A stretch of 64,000 bases of DNA from Orbilia blumenaviensis. Lineage: Eukaryota > Ascomycota > Orbiliomycetes > Orbiliales > Orbiliaceae. Each line of letters starts with the position of its first letter. Positions within the stretch are counted from its first letter, which is position 1. The position numbers and the translations under genes are program-made. The notes below the pieces were generated by a model. It saw only the letters and a list, made by a program, of their open reading frames with translations. It was not told the origin of the DNA and ran no database searches. Below, piece after piece: positions 49,020 to 60,802 of the stretch. The stretch is taken from positions 744,001 to 808,000 of the forward strand of contig JAVHNS010000008.1 of the NCBI GenBank assembly GCA_036872755.1, in the 5' to 3' direction.

Positions 49020-50792
49020 ATGGACAACGGTGATGCCACCACAGTGCTCGCAAATGAGCCTGTAGACGACCCTATCAGTCATAATTCTTTCGCTATATCT
49101 CCCACAACCATCACCGGACCCCTCTCCGGACTCGCCATATCTCCCAGCCTCGTAGCGAGTATATCGTCAGCGCCGCCGTTGCCTACGGAAATTATAATTG
49201 AAATTCTAACTCAACTTAACCGTCAAGCGCTCATCAATGCCCGGTGCATCAACAAGCAGTTCTGTTTGGTTGCGACAGATCTCCTGTTCGACAAGCTGAG
49301 TTTACGGTATGGAATTGATCATTCGGTCCCCCAAATGACTGCTATGATCACTTCTCCGTTACGGTTTCGGGTAACCTCGCTTTTTATACCGACAGAATCA
49401 TTCTTTTCGTGCGAATTAAGTAGGTGCCTTTTCTATACATGTGCTAATACCTGACTTCGATTGCTGGCAACGTGATGAATGATTATCTGAGTTACTCAAT
49501 AGGCTCTTCTGGCGTATTTGGATGGACTCGTGTCCCATTCTGGCGCAAGGTGTGGTGGGGGGGAAATGGCCACTACCATGGTGGATTCCCGGTCCACTAT
49601 CGTGAATTCCCAAAGCCTAGTTTCTCGCTGCATCAACAATACAAAGATGCACTCCTTGGGCTTCTGGATGCCTGTGTGAATTTAGAAAGCATTCATATTG
49701 CTGTATCAGACTTTTTTCAAGGGAATAGAGAACCAATGAAGGAGTGGATGTTATTTATGGGGCAAAAAGTCTTACCAAAGATGGCGACGCTTAGAATTAC
49801 GAATCTGAAAATGTCGTTCCCATCTACTCAGAAGCTCGCTCAGTTAGTGAATTTATATGAGGGAACGAAAGGGAGCACACAGCAGGAGGGTACAAGCCGG
49901 CCACCGGTATTCACGGAGTATGTTATACCTTTACCGTTGGAAACCTATATAAAAAAAAAGGCCTACGACTATTGGTTGAATTTGCTAAAAAGTATATATT
50001 TTATTGTGGCATGGTAGACTCAAAACGCTATCTCTAGAGGTCCATTCCTGGAGATTTAATTATTGCACGAGTCGGCTCCGCATGCATGACATATTAGGTT
50101 TTTTTACCTCCGATATTCCAAATGTTGATTCCTTCGAATTACATGCTGGTGCAGGAGCGTACCACAGTTTTATACCGCCAATCTCAGAAGCCTTACCCAC
50201 AGTCGGAATCCAACTTAAGAGTCTAGTAATGGGAAACATCCATATATGCGAAAATAAAGGATCAAGATTCAAAGATCTCGAAAGATTACTAATCAGTTTG
50301 CCCTCCTTAAGGAGTTTGAAGCTGATCAGTTGTATCATCAATATACCACGGATGCCGGAAATTGAAATCCTCCATCGGCCAAAGATTTCATCGTCTGAGT
50401 TCGAATCTGGAAATATTGATCCGGGTGGGACCAGTTGGGCTGATATATTTTCCATAATTTCAGTTGCCCTTCCGAAACTCAGCTACTTCAATTTTCAACG
50501 CCTTATGTATGGCCCTTTCCTAACGTACAAGAGACTTGGATTACTCGTCCCCTACGGCGGGAAATATTGGAAGATCAAACTCTCGAGGTTCAACCGTATT
50601 TCTCCTGCGGATCATGATGAATTGATCAGTCCTTACGAGAGAGACCATCTCGCGTTAGGGCAGCTTAGAAAAACTGTAGCTGGAAGGAATGGGTATCCTG
50701 TACGTGGAATTGCGTTTCTAGATACGGAGGAAGAAAATGTGGCACATGAATGGCTGGCGGTGAATCCCTATCCCGTCTGGACTATCCTCTGA
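49020..50792 (+). CDS. F-box protein, tandem array copy 2
   Basis: Exons 49020-49419, 49503-49917 and 50018-50792 (donors GTAGGT and GTATGT), giving 529 residues. It differs from its siblings by an N-terminal extension of about 50 residues, rich in Ser/Thr/Pro, before the F-box (LPTEIIIEILTQLNRQALIN). Shared blocks follow: LRYGIDHSVPQM, LFIPTESFF (intron 1), LLDACVNLESIHIAVSD, SWADIFSIISVALPKLSYF and ELISPYERDHLALGQLRKT, ending YPVWTIL. The role is as for the other copies: an SCF substrate adaptor by F-box homology, target unknown. Confidence 0.85.
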
Positions 50793-51218
50793 TCCTGGGC
50801 TGCTTGGAGTTTTGGGTATTGATTATTAGTTAGTAACATTTGTGTACTTGAGTTTTGCCTTCTATACATCGTAGTTTGCTATAATTTTGGGCCTGGCCTT
50901 GGAATTTTGGCCTCATGCGTCGGCCGGGCCGTCAGAATCACCAATATAATCCAGGATATTCTATTTGTAAATTTGTACAGTTGTGTTATCGTGTTGCAGT
51001 AACGCTGGAGCCCCAAAGCACTTGAGATGTCATCAAGCACCCTATAGGTTCGATTGTGCTGCGCTATACTTATGCATGCCTACTAAACCGCCTTGCCGTT
51101 TGTCGTTTTTAGCCGTCATTTGTCATATGCATCCTAGTTTTGATGAAAGCCATCTAGATGCTGGTGTAGCCAATCTTGAGTATTAACCCCGCAAACACTC
51201 GATTCACCGCCATTCACT
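50793..51218. other. Spacer between array copies 2 and 3
   Basis: 426 bp without a supported gene. It must contain both the copy 2 terminator and the copy 3 promoter. Confidence 0.5.
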
Positions 51219-52790
51219 ATGTCAATACCAGTCCCCACAGAAATCCTTTGCGAAATCCTAGACCTCCTCGAAACAGATCGAAAAGCACTTCAAAACCTCC
51301 GTCTTGCCAGTAAAAAGCTTTGCGAAGTCACAACAAGGGTCCTTTTCAGAACTCTAAGCATACATTATGGTTTCAGCCACTCTGTCGCCCAGACTCAAAA
51401 GATTGTTTCCAATCCTTTGATAGTCTCATCCGTGAAATCCCTTTTTATCCCGAGCGAGTCGTTTTTTCCAGGATTACATTCGTGTGAGTATTGTTATCTA
51501 TACCTATTATGTTTTGTGCATATTATCGGGGTTTGATTGTTGGATGCACTTCTGATATATTTGTACTATTGTTGGGGTTAGGTCGGCTACCCGACAATTG
51601 CAAATGCAGATGGACACGCGAACCTTTAGAGGGCCAACCCTTCCACCAAATGAATTCCTCGGATTATTACCATGGTAGCCGCCCTTCGCAAAGACAGAGG
51701 CGAGAGAATGTGCCACCCCCACCAATTGATAAAATAATCCGAAAAACAAATGAGCAATATCTAGACGCCATGGCAGCACTTCTGGAAGCCTGTATGAATC
51801 TAAGAGAGGTACACATTGCTATCGGAGCGGGGTGGTTGAATAAAAGAATCGCAATTTGGGTATCTTTCATCACTGGGATTCTTTTTCCAATAATGGCGAA
51901 GGTCGGAGTTGAAAAGGTTGAGATGTCGATGCCTGATTTAGGGCTATTCCGACGGTTTTTCGAAAACTATAACGATAAGACAGTTCTTCGAAGGTAAGAT
52001 AAAGGAGAAATATCTATGGAGGCATCTTGTAACGGCTAAGAACGTAACTTTAAACAGTTTTACATTTATAGCCATAAATATCCACAGCTTGGGACCAGGG
52101 ACGACTAGGAAAGCAAAAGAAGAAATTCAGGAGCGGGTGAGCCCCTTCTTCTTCAACATCCCAAATCTTACTGCTTATAAAATCGGCAATGAACGAAAGG
52201 CGGGTACCTCAGAGTTAGATCGTTCACTGCGGCTACTCCCGCCGTTCTCTACGATGGCTAAATTGACATTCCTCGAATTAAATTCAATGCGTTTTACAGA
52301 GAGCGTATATGAGGAGTTTCTAACTCTAGTTAATGCAGTACCATTGCTGAGGAAGCTGGCGTTGGTAGTTATCGAGGTTCTCAGGAATCGAGTGTCAGGT
52401 CCATTTGAATATCAGGATATGCCATCGAACTCATTTGTGGACCTTCCTCGCATAAATTGGACTACAATATTCAGCATACTATTGCAAAGACTCCCTCAGC
52501 TCGTCGAGCCTGTTTTTAAGGCTCTGCTATATAGCGATTTTACAGATGAACGGGGGGTCTGGATGGTACAACCCATTGTACCGGTAGAATGGATTGAAAA
52601 GCCAACGTCTGTACGTATCACTCTTGGACAGGAATTTATCAGCCCTTACCAGGGTGATCATTTGGCGTTAGCTGCTTTTAAAGCAGAAATTTCAAAGAGA
52701 AGAGAAAGAGTTGGGCTATGTCAATTGGTGGAGAAGGAAGGAGAACATTCTACGGGAGTAAAGCGATATCCGTTGTGGGGCTTTCTATAG
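51219..52790 (+). CDS. F-box protein, tandem array copy 3
   Basis: Exons 51219-51483, 51582-51993 and 52058-52790 (donors GTGAGT and GTAAGA), giving 469 residues, the shortest copy. F-box: VPTEILCEILDLLETDRKAL. Array blocks: IHYGFSHSVAQTQ, LFIPSESFFP (intron 1), LLEACMNLREVHIAIGAGW, NWTTIFSILLQRLPQLVEP and EFISPYQGDHLALAAFKAEI, ending YPLWGFL. The acceptor at 52057 was preferred over the nearer TATAG because only it keeps phase 2 and restores the FIAINIHSLG strand found in the paralogs. Probable SCF adaptor; target unknown. Confidence 0.85.
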
Positions 52791-53014
52791 TGTTGGTATG
52801 GGTATTAATAGAGATATTCTAGCTGCGGGTGTAGTCCTATAATCTCGCCGTGTGGTCCTACGGACGAAGTCCTCGTGCGTTATTATCCTGTTGTATTTTG
52901 GAAGGATCTGTTTGAGTTGCTTTCTCCTGATTTAAACTTCAACCAGTACCCCAGCTCTTTCCATCAATGCAATTTCAACCGCATTGCATTGCCAGAGACG
53001 CACAATTCTAAACC

Positions 53015-54819
53015 ATGGGAATCCCACTACCCACGGAAATTCTTCTGGAAATTCTCCATAGAACGGATCGCAAGACACTCTGCAACCTTCGTGTCGTCTC
53101 TAAGCAGCTATGTCAGGCTGTAACAGAGGTCTTGTTCCGGAATCTAAACGTCCACTACGGATTGGACCGCTCAATCACCCAGATGAAAGCCATAACCTCT
53201 GCTCCGCCACCAGTCATTGGTCCTCCAGTGAGCGCTTGCATCAGAAATTTGTTTTTACCTAGCGAGTCGTTTTCCCCGCGCGCCGATAAATGTACGTGTA
53301 TCAATATGCCATAGTAATTTATCGCCTTTAAAATTCCGTCATTTATATGTGACCGTTGAGGTCCAATTCGATAGCAGCCAGGGGCTAATTGTGTATATAT
53401 AGTTCGATTCACTGGACCATGCTCTTTCAAATGGTCCCACGAGCTTCCCACGGACCACTCAAGACTAGTGGGCGAAGAAAACGAAAGCGGAAGAAAATTC
53501 CGCATAATTCAAGAACATCGTGCTGTCTATGACGGAGAGATTACGGAAAACCTCTACAATCTTTCAGTGCGCTTCGATCCTGAAATACCGACGTTTAGGG
53601 AAGAAATCGAATTGTACGAAAGTACCATCACTGAGTTTTTTGAAGCCTGTGAGAATCTACAGGAAATCACTGTTGCTGTTGGGGCTGGCTGGAATACGGA
53701 CCGGATAAAGTACTGGTCGTATATGCTTATGAACTCTGGGTTTCCAGTGATTGTTGAGAGCATTAGGAGGCTGCGTATATTCATGCCTCGGGTTGAAGTT
53801 ACCTATGCGCCGATAGTTTCCGAGTATCTCTTAACTGTACCGGAAGATGGCAAGAGCAAAACATTTTCAAGGTAAAAAAAAAAAAAAAACCCGAAGCAGG
53901 CTTTGGACCATACCAATGGGTATATAACATGAGTAGTCTGAGCTAACATATATATGGTATCTTCACTAGCCTTACCTCGCTTGACATAGTCATCCACTCA
54001 CTACGGATCCCTATAATTAGTGAGGCAGTCGAAGAACACAGAGTCGTAAATTCACAGATCAAGAAATTTCTATCCTATACACCAAATATTACCTCATACA
54101 GCCTCTCGACTACTGAATTTATTCGGGATACAGGGGATATGATCTTCCCGCGATTCTCTGAGAACACACATCTTACATCTCTTAGTTTGTGTACGATATT
54201 CATACCTAGTGGAGGTATGTACGCGGAATTTAGGGAGTTTCGAGAAATGGTTGAGTCAGCACCGTCTCTCATGAGCCTTAAGATTGGGCTTGTCACGATT
54301 GAACTCCTAAACCCTAGACTTGTAGCCGGAAATACCTATGATCCCAATAGAGGCCTCCCAAGCCCAATAGATGAGGATTTTCCCTCTTGGGTATTCAATA
54401 CCCCACCCAAAACGAGCTGGACGAATTTTTTTGCCTTGGTACTAAAAACCCTCCCAAAGCTTACTGACTACAAATTCAGGCAATTGACGTACGGAAGGAA
54501 CTGGAGTAACATGTGGTCTCGTGCGGTGTCAGTGGGAAGTTCGAAGATTGTGCTGATGGCACCGAAAGATGGAAAGTATGCAACGTTCACGCACGCGGAT
54601 TTTGTGCAAGAGACGAGAGATATTGAGTTGATTAGTCCTTACCCAAGTGATAATCTAGAATTGAAGGCTTTCAAGAAGGAGATTAATAGGAGGAGAGCAT
54701 GCATCGGACTTGGCGGTGGGGAGGGCTCTGACTTTGGTCACAATAAGGAGGAGGAAGAGGCTGAAGAGTCTACATCCGTAATTGGGCAACAGGAGCACTT
54801 GGTGTGGCGTTTTCGTTAA
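53015..54819 (+). CDS. F-box protein, tandem array copy 4
   Basis: Exons 53015-53291, 53403-53871 and 53970-54819 (donors GTACGT and GTAAAA), giving 531 residues. F-box: LPTEILLEILHRTDRKTLCN. Array blocks: VHYGLDRSITQM, LFLPSESFSP (intron 1), FFEACENLQEITVAVGAGW, SWTNFFALVLKTLPKLTDY and ELISPYPSDNLELKAFKKEI, ending HLVWRFR after an acidic stretch (KEEEEAEES). The GTAAAA donor is weak and is followed by a 14-base A-run, but it sits at the paralogous position. Only 224 bp separate it from copy 3. Confidence 0.85.
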
Positions 54820-55641
54820 ATTTCTTTTCGCTTGGAACGGCTTATGTTCTACGCTTCTTGGTGCTTTTTTGCGTTAGGAGGTAGGTACATGTATTTCTTT
54901 TTGTAATGTGTCAACTTTTGAAATGCTTGGCTATGAGCGAAGGAATTGTCAGCGGCAGAAGGGGCCTGGATCTAGATTTTATGTGAAGAAGCCGAGGAAG
55001 CATGCAGGATGCATAGGGAGGCGTCTGGTCGGGCATAATTAAGCATTACGATTGTTGACCGATACAATTGTCTTAGATCCAGACTTCAATTTAATCAGTC
55101 TGCATAAGCAGGAAGCTATAGCTCTTATAGCTTCGTCTTACACCTCTTAAATCGCCGTGACTTACCAATTTTGGTCACAACAATGTCGCATTTTTTATTA
55201 ATATGTTGTAAGATTTGTTTAGAGCAAAACTGCGAGGTCTGCACCGTCTACTGAAAGAGGAGGTACAGTCTAATTAAGCAATCGATGCAGTAAGACACCG
55301 TAGACCCTATTCCGCAAGGGGGAATAGAACACGATCAATACACTATGTATACGCCTTCGGATCGTCGATTAAATCGGATACCGGAATCAATACCGGGGGA
55401 AGGCAAAAAAGCTTAAGGCCATGTGGCCAACCAGATTCTAAGACACAAGATACTTTTGTCTCGACTTCGTAAAAAACCAAGCCAAAATCCGTGCCAATAT
55501 TTGGACGAGCCCATCAGCGTCGCAATTCTCCCCACTTGGCCGGCCATGGGTGTGGATATTTTACCACAAAGGGCACTGTGGGCTTCAAGCCTCAGGGTCT
55601 GCCTCTTCTTCTTCTTCGGATTAAGCTATTGTTAGCGCCAC

Positions 55642-55664
55642 CCACACACACACACACACACACA
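55642..55664. repeat. (CA)n microsatellite
   Basis: About 10 CA units in non-coding DNA. Confidence 0.9.
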
Positions 55665-58544
55665 TTAGAGCGCTAAACAACGAAGAGTTGTGAGCCGATT
55701 GGTCGCTATAATCCGATTTTCACAGTAGACTTTCACAGCTAGCCTTCTTTTCGAGATATCATGGTAGGCGCCGCCAACGTCATAACTGGGGGCACGCTAG
55801 GTGTGGCATTTTAGGATGCAAATGCCGCTTTGAGTTGTCGTGTGGTCTGGTTTGGTTTCTCGTAACACAACCGGAAGATCGGCTCCGTCCGAAAAAACAA
55901 AGCATTTCTGTCAATCCAACGGACAACTCCTTTTTAACGACGGACAAAGAAGGTTTTGGATGCAACGAATACTATTTATCTGGATTCTAATTTGAGGGGG
56001 GGGACAATGATAATAATAATCATGGCATGTCGTATTCGTAATCCCAACACCAAACGGATTATTATTTACCGTATACCTACCTAGTTACCCTCCAAGCCAA
56101 CAAGCGAGCAAGCGAAATCAGAACCAAACTGGTTCAAAGATCCCGCACTCTTGTGCTATAAATGCATCTCTCAATTAATTTGCGCATTGACATTTTCAGA
56201 AAAAATTCACCAGAGCGGACTTCAACGGCCCCATGGACAACTTCTCAGCTGGATTTCCATGGACGACCCGACAAAAATCACGCAGCCTTCGCTTGGGCTG
56301 GATGATTGGCTCGCAGGACCCCAGGTAAGCTTAAATTAGCGTGGCAGAGCGATCCGCGTGTGGATAAGCAAAAGCCAAGAAAGAGCCAAGATGGAGTCCG
56401 GAATTTGCCCTTTTCTCTTAGCCAAATCCATGCTTTTTTTTTTCTCCTCGGTCTTGACACCAGCGTGCCCTTTTTCTTCGGAAGGAAAGCAGGTTTTCTT
56501 TTCTAAATGGCCTATTCCCATGGGGGTTTCCCATGAAGTGGAGAAGGGGGGGAAGCACATTTGTCCAACGTGATTTTCGATATGTCGATCGATCTAGGGG
56601 TGTGATTTTTTTTATAACCTAGTATACCGATTAAGCTTTTTCTAACGGGGGGTTACTGTTGGTAAAAGAAAAGAAATCTCTGATAACATTCCGGAAAGCC
56701 TTTTTGGAGGAATTATTTTATTATTTTCCTTCAATTTTCCAAATTTTTTAGTTTGATGAAAAATAGTGCCGTCATGCGTGCGGCATATTCTTTTCCGAGT
56801 AACCGGCCCCGCCCAACCTTATCGAGGCATCTCGAGGATCGAAACAGTTAAGGCTTGCACCACTTTGTTCCACGAAAGGACGAAGAAGCGAGGAAGCTTA
56901 CGTATATAGTGTGCAGTCCAGAGGTTTAGGCTTGCTCACTGGTTCTTGGGGGTGGGAGGGTAGGCAAAGAAAACGGTGGTCGTCCCACTTGGCTAATTGC
57001 TAATTGGTAGATGGGGCACAGCCTTGGGGCCAAGGGCCAAGAAGTCCGCCCAGCGGGATCCTTGGGGAAGCTGGGACGTCTTGGGGCTCCCAGTGATCTC
57101 CCTTGATTTTGCTCAGGACCGAGATCCGAATTTTGTTTCTAATGATAGTCGGTTTTTTTTACCCCTCGGTAGATGAGGGAGGCTGCTGCTGGGCATGTAC
57201 AGATACGGGCGCTGCAGAGAGCACGGAAGATGACATTAGAGGCTTCGACGGAAGGGAATGGTCCCGAGACGACGTTATGCCATGAGAAGACCTGCGAATA
57301 AGGTTTGATGGCATGGTTTTTAACCTTAAAATCGTGTCTTGGACTTGGGAGGAATGGAATCCTGGGCGGACAGTTTCTCAGCTGCCAAAACCAGTGTCCG
57401 GGAAAAGCAAAGGGAGCAGAACAAAATAAAAAATTCTTGCGAAAGCCAAGTGCCGTTTGCTGCTTGCTGCTTCTTATAAGACCGTCGGACAAGAAAATTG
57501 CTGATTCTTGGCTTTCGATATTGCAGCCGGACGAGCAGAGGTTTATTAGGTTATCAGAGTCAAGTCAAGCCAAATACTTAGTAGTGGTTAACTAGGTATT
57601 GTGCGAACATACTTTTTTTATGCACCATCGACGCTGAGTTTAATTAATTTGAGTCTGTCTTTTTAAATTTTTTTATTTTATTTTTTTTCTCTTTTCTTCC
57701 TTTCTTTCGAATAGTTTTTCGAATTCGAATCTTATCCTTCTTCATCTTCCTTCATCCTTTAATTTTTTATTTTTTCTTGCTTCGCATCACTTCTCACTCT
57801 TTCTTTCATTCATCCCCGGATCGATAATATCATCGAGTACAGTATACCATTACCCAGTAACATAACGGACAATACGGTCCTTCGCATCCGCAGCAGAAAA
57901 TTAATTTTATCCGGCGGCACCGTATTATTATATTATCCAGTAACCTTCCTTTGGGTTCTAAAAAAGTAACTTGCCTTAAGTACTTTACCCCAGCATCTCC
58001 AAGATCTGTCGTGGGAGATATAGTTTGCCGGTGGACTGGGTACCCTTCCCTTCTTTCCCGAACATCCCCCCCATTCCCTCTGCCGATAGGACATCTCGAA
58101 CTTCCATCCATATCTCACCCCATCCACATCCTATCCTATCGTCGACTTCCAACAGCGAGAGAACGGACCTGCAATCGCGCCGCGCCAGGGAAAAGCTCTA
58201 AGGAACGCTTTGACATAAAGACATTACCCTGGATCGACCTCGTTTTCTTCCCACAGACCTGTTCGCTCCTGGTCCTGGACTAAACAGCCAACATTCCTCG
58301 CCTTTTTTTCTTTCTTTCTTGGGATTTCGCTGTAGTAGTGGTGGAGTTGCTTTTTTGTTCCCCTCAGCAGCGCATTATTAAAGTGCGGTGCAAATGAACG
58401 AACAGACGGACAACAGCAATCAATTAAATTAATCACAGTTATTCGCTGCTGGTCCGCTGGTCCGCTGTACTCTTGTACTTCTGTGCTGCTTGCTTTGTTA
58501 CCTTTCCTTTTAACTGCTTTGCTCTGCTGCTGCTTCTGCTGCTG

Positions 58545-58575
58545 CTTTGCTTTGCTTTGCTTTGCTTTGCTTTGC
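58545..58575. repeat. (TTTGC)n pentanucleotide repeat
   Basis: Six uninterrupted TTTGC units, preceded by GCT/TGC-rich sequence. Confidence 0.9.
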
Positions 58576-59470
58576 TACCAGGTTTTACTTCAACTCCTTC
58601 CCACCCACCACAATCCACATCCTTAACATCCACATCCTAAACATCCACCATCCACACCTCTAACATCCACCCGCCTCAGCCAGCCTGGATCTGGTGATAT
58701 CCGTATATAACCACCACCACCACAGGCACCACAGGCACCACAAAGCACCACCTACATCCTCGACGGGCGGAATTCAATAGCGGTGGCGTTTACCTGCATT
58801 TAGCCCTCATCTATTCTGGATTGGACTTTGCCGAAGCAGAGCCAGACTCCTTCCCTCCCCGGTCAGGTGCCCCAGTTTTCAACATTAGTGGGAGGCTACG
58901 AATCGATCCAGGTAAGCACATAATGAGCCGTTACTGGCCATCCATTTCTGATCCCAACTCCGCCTGTTCCGTCTGATTCTCTGCGTATCTACTCCATGGC
59001 GAGTAATTAAGCACTTAATTACTTAGGACTGTATAAATTTATTTCCTTTTGACTTTGTTTTTCTTTGTTATCTTTTTCCTTTTCTTCTACTTCTACCCTG
59101 TCTCTCTATTTCCAGCTTTTCCCTTTTCTAGGTTGTTTTTTTTTTTTTTTTTTTCTGTCTATCTTCACGCTACGCAAGATATTTGGTTATCAGCTGGCAA
59201 CGTTGGACTGGCTATCAGGATCTGAGAACGCCAGCTGCTCTGCTTTTTGAGCACAAATGCACCAATTATTGGAACTGGAACTTCCCACTAACACTAAAAC
59301 CCTCTAGACTTTACCACCATTCGCAACCTCCAACATTTTATATCGCTACAACCAAACCAAACCAAACCAAAAAAAAAAACTTAAACTAAAACCATTCTAG
59401 TTTTATCCTTCACAATTACACGCCAAAGTTGATTTCCTATCGCCGATACACCTATTCGGAGGCAGCAACG

Positions 59471-60802
59471 ATGGAGACATACCATGGGCTGGTCCGCTCG
59501 CCTATGGATGCGATAATACTGTTCGAAGCATGTAGACAGGGCCTTCTTCCGCGAGTCCAACGCCGGTTATCGGAGAAAGAGCGGCAGAGCATAAAATCCG
59601 GCAGTATTTTCGTTTGGGATGAACGAGAGGCCGGCATGCGAAGATGGACCGATGGGAAATCGTGGAGTGCGAGCAGGGTTTCTGGTAGCTTTCTGTGCTA
59701 TCGCGAGATGGAAGGCAAGCGGGGTGGGGGTTCCACCTTTCCTTCGATGCCCCCAACTCAAAACGGCAAGTCCCCGGAACACGGTAGTGACAGCGATTCG
59801 GACAACCGCGATGGGCTGGCTGAAGGGTATCGATATAAGCCGGATGGCCTGATGAAGCAGTCGTTCAGCATTACCACCTCGACCAATCAGAAGCTCCATT
59901 TGATCAGCTACTACGCACGATCTCAGAACATGGGAGAATTGAAGCAACCCTCGACGGATCCACAGCTGAAGCATATCATCCCCCAACCTGGAGTATACCC
60001 AGAACAGACATTATCGGATCCAACTCCACAGCCAGGACTGCATCAAACCTTAACTATGCCACCTGGACAACCTCCCATGGTCGTTCCTGCTCCCAGATCA
60101 ATGCTTCCGTCGCCGTATCCGAGCACCCAAGCTCCCACGCAACCACCTCATGTCGTCCCAGAAATGCAGCCTCCGCAGCTTCCCGCTGTTGTCTCTCATT
60201 TACAGGGGTTCGGCACAGTGTCACCACATGCACCCAGCCCGTACGGATGGCCGCCAAGTCCAATTTCGACACCGCCTACCAACAATTTCCCACAGAACGG
60301 ATACCCACCTCAAGGCCTCCCAGCTCCCCTAACGAGCCCACCTCCAGCAAATACAGCAGTAACAAAGGCACAATACGATCCGACACTAGCCGCTCCAGGT
60401 GGGTATGCTATGATGACATCTCCACTACATTACGAGCAAGCGCATCCAACATTACAACCTTTGCAATCCCCACACCCCCACCGACCTTCAATAACTTCCA
60501 CGATACATTTACACCCACCTCAGACATCGCCTGGTATCACGAATTTCCACCATGGCCCACTGCCGTTACTACAACCTGAGAACTCCCGGTACTCTTCGCC
60601 AGCATCCAGCGCCGTGACTGGGTATCCAAGCCGAACACCACCGCGGCCAGCAGAGCCATGGGAACCACCACCGCCGATCCTTAGCCCCGTTGAAGGAACG
60701 GCCACTTCGCTGGATGTGCAGGATATCCCGAACGAGAAACTTGGATTTGGAGAGGACGCAAGAGCTATCAGGCAGCTCGATAAGACTTTCATGAGGGTTT
60801 AA
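59471..60802 (+). CDS. WOPR-domain (Gti1/Pac2 family) transcriptional regulator
   Basis: Single exon, 443 residues from ATG 59471. DNA-binding regulator of the family that includes S. pombe Gti1 and Pac2, Candida Wor1 and Histoplasma Ryp1. These proteins control morphological switches, sexual development and virulence programmes. WOPRa spans residues 1-86: METYHGLVRSPMDAIILFEA, LLPRVQRRLSEKERQSIKSG, and FVWDEREAGMRRWTDG, which contains the conserved RRWTDG block with a putative PKA-type threonine (T60). It ends SFLCYREMEGKR. After an acidic linker, WOPRb is at about 120-150: YRYKPDGLMKQSFSITTSTN then LHLISYYAR. The remaining about 290 residues are Pro/Gln-rich, a likely activation region. The METYHG start and 'EREAGMRRWTDG' look closer to the Pac2/Gti1 branch than to Ryp1/Sge1, but a tree is needed. 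Confidence 0.93.
   Translation: METYHGLVRSPMDAIILFEACRQGLLPRVQRRLSEKERQSIKSGSIFVWDEREAGMRRWTDGKSWSASRVSGSFLCYREMEGKRGGGSTFPSMPPTQNGKSPEHGSDSDSDNRDGLAEGYRYKPDGLMKQSFSITTSTNQKLHLISYYARSQNMGELKQPSTDPQLKHIIPQPGVYPEQTLSDPTPQPGLHQTLTMPPGQPPMVVPAPRSMLPSPYPSTQAPTQPPHVVPEMQPPQLPAVVSHLQGFGTVSPHAPSPYGWPPSPISTPPTNNFPQNGYPPQGLPAPLTSPPPANTAVTKAQYDPTLAAPGGYAMMTSPLHYEQAHPTLQPLQSPHPHRPSITSTIHLHPPQTSPGITNFHHGPLPLLQPENSRYSSPASSAVTGYPSRTPPRPAEPWEPPPPILSPVEGTATSLDVQDIPNEKLGFGEDARAIRQLDKTFMRV

Larger units (their letters stand above)
54820..59470. other. 4.6-kb region upstream of the WOPR gene
   Basis: No gene recognised. Simple repeats occur at 55642-55664 (CA) and 58545-58575 (TTTGC). The right end, 57600-59470, is C/T-rich and could be a long leader. 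GTAAGC at 58912 and the pyrimidine-rich CTATTTCCAG ending at 59115 are a plausible 5'-UTR intron. WOPR genes in other fungi often have very long regulatory regions. Confidence 0.5.

Noticed and set aside
52801..52890. CCTACGGACGAAGTCC motif resembling part of a hammerhead ribozyme
   Set aside because: The CTGATGA and GAAA core elements are absent.
59429..59470. In-frame N-terminal extension of the WOPR protein
   Set aside because: Begins at TTG; the first ATG (59471) gives the family METYHG start.
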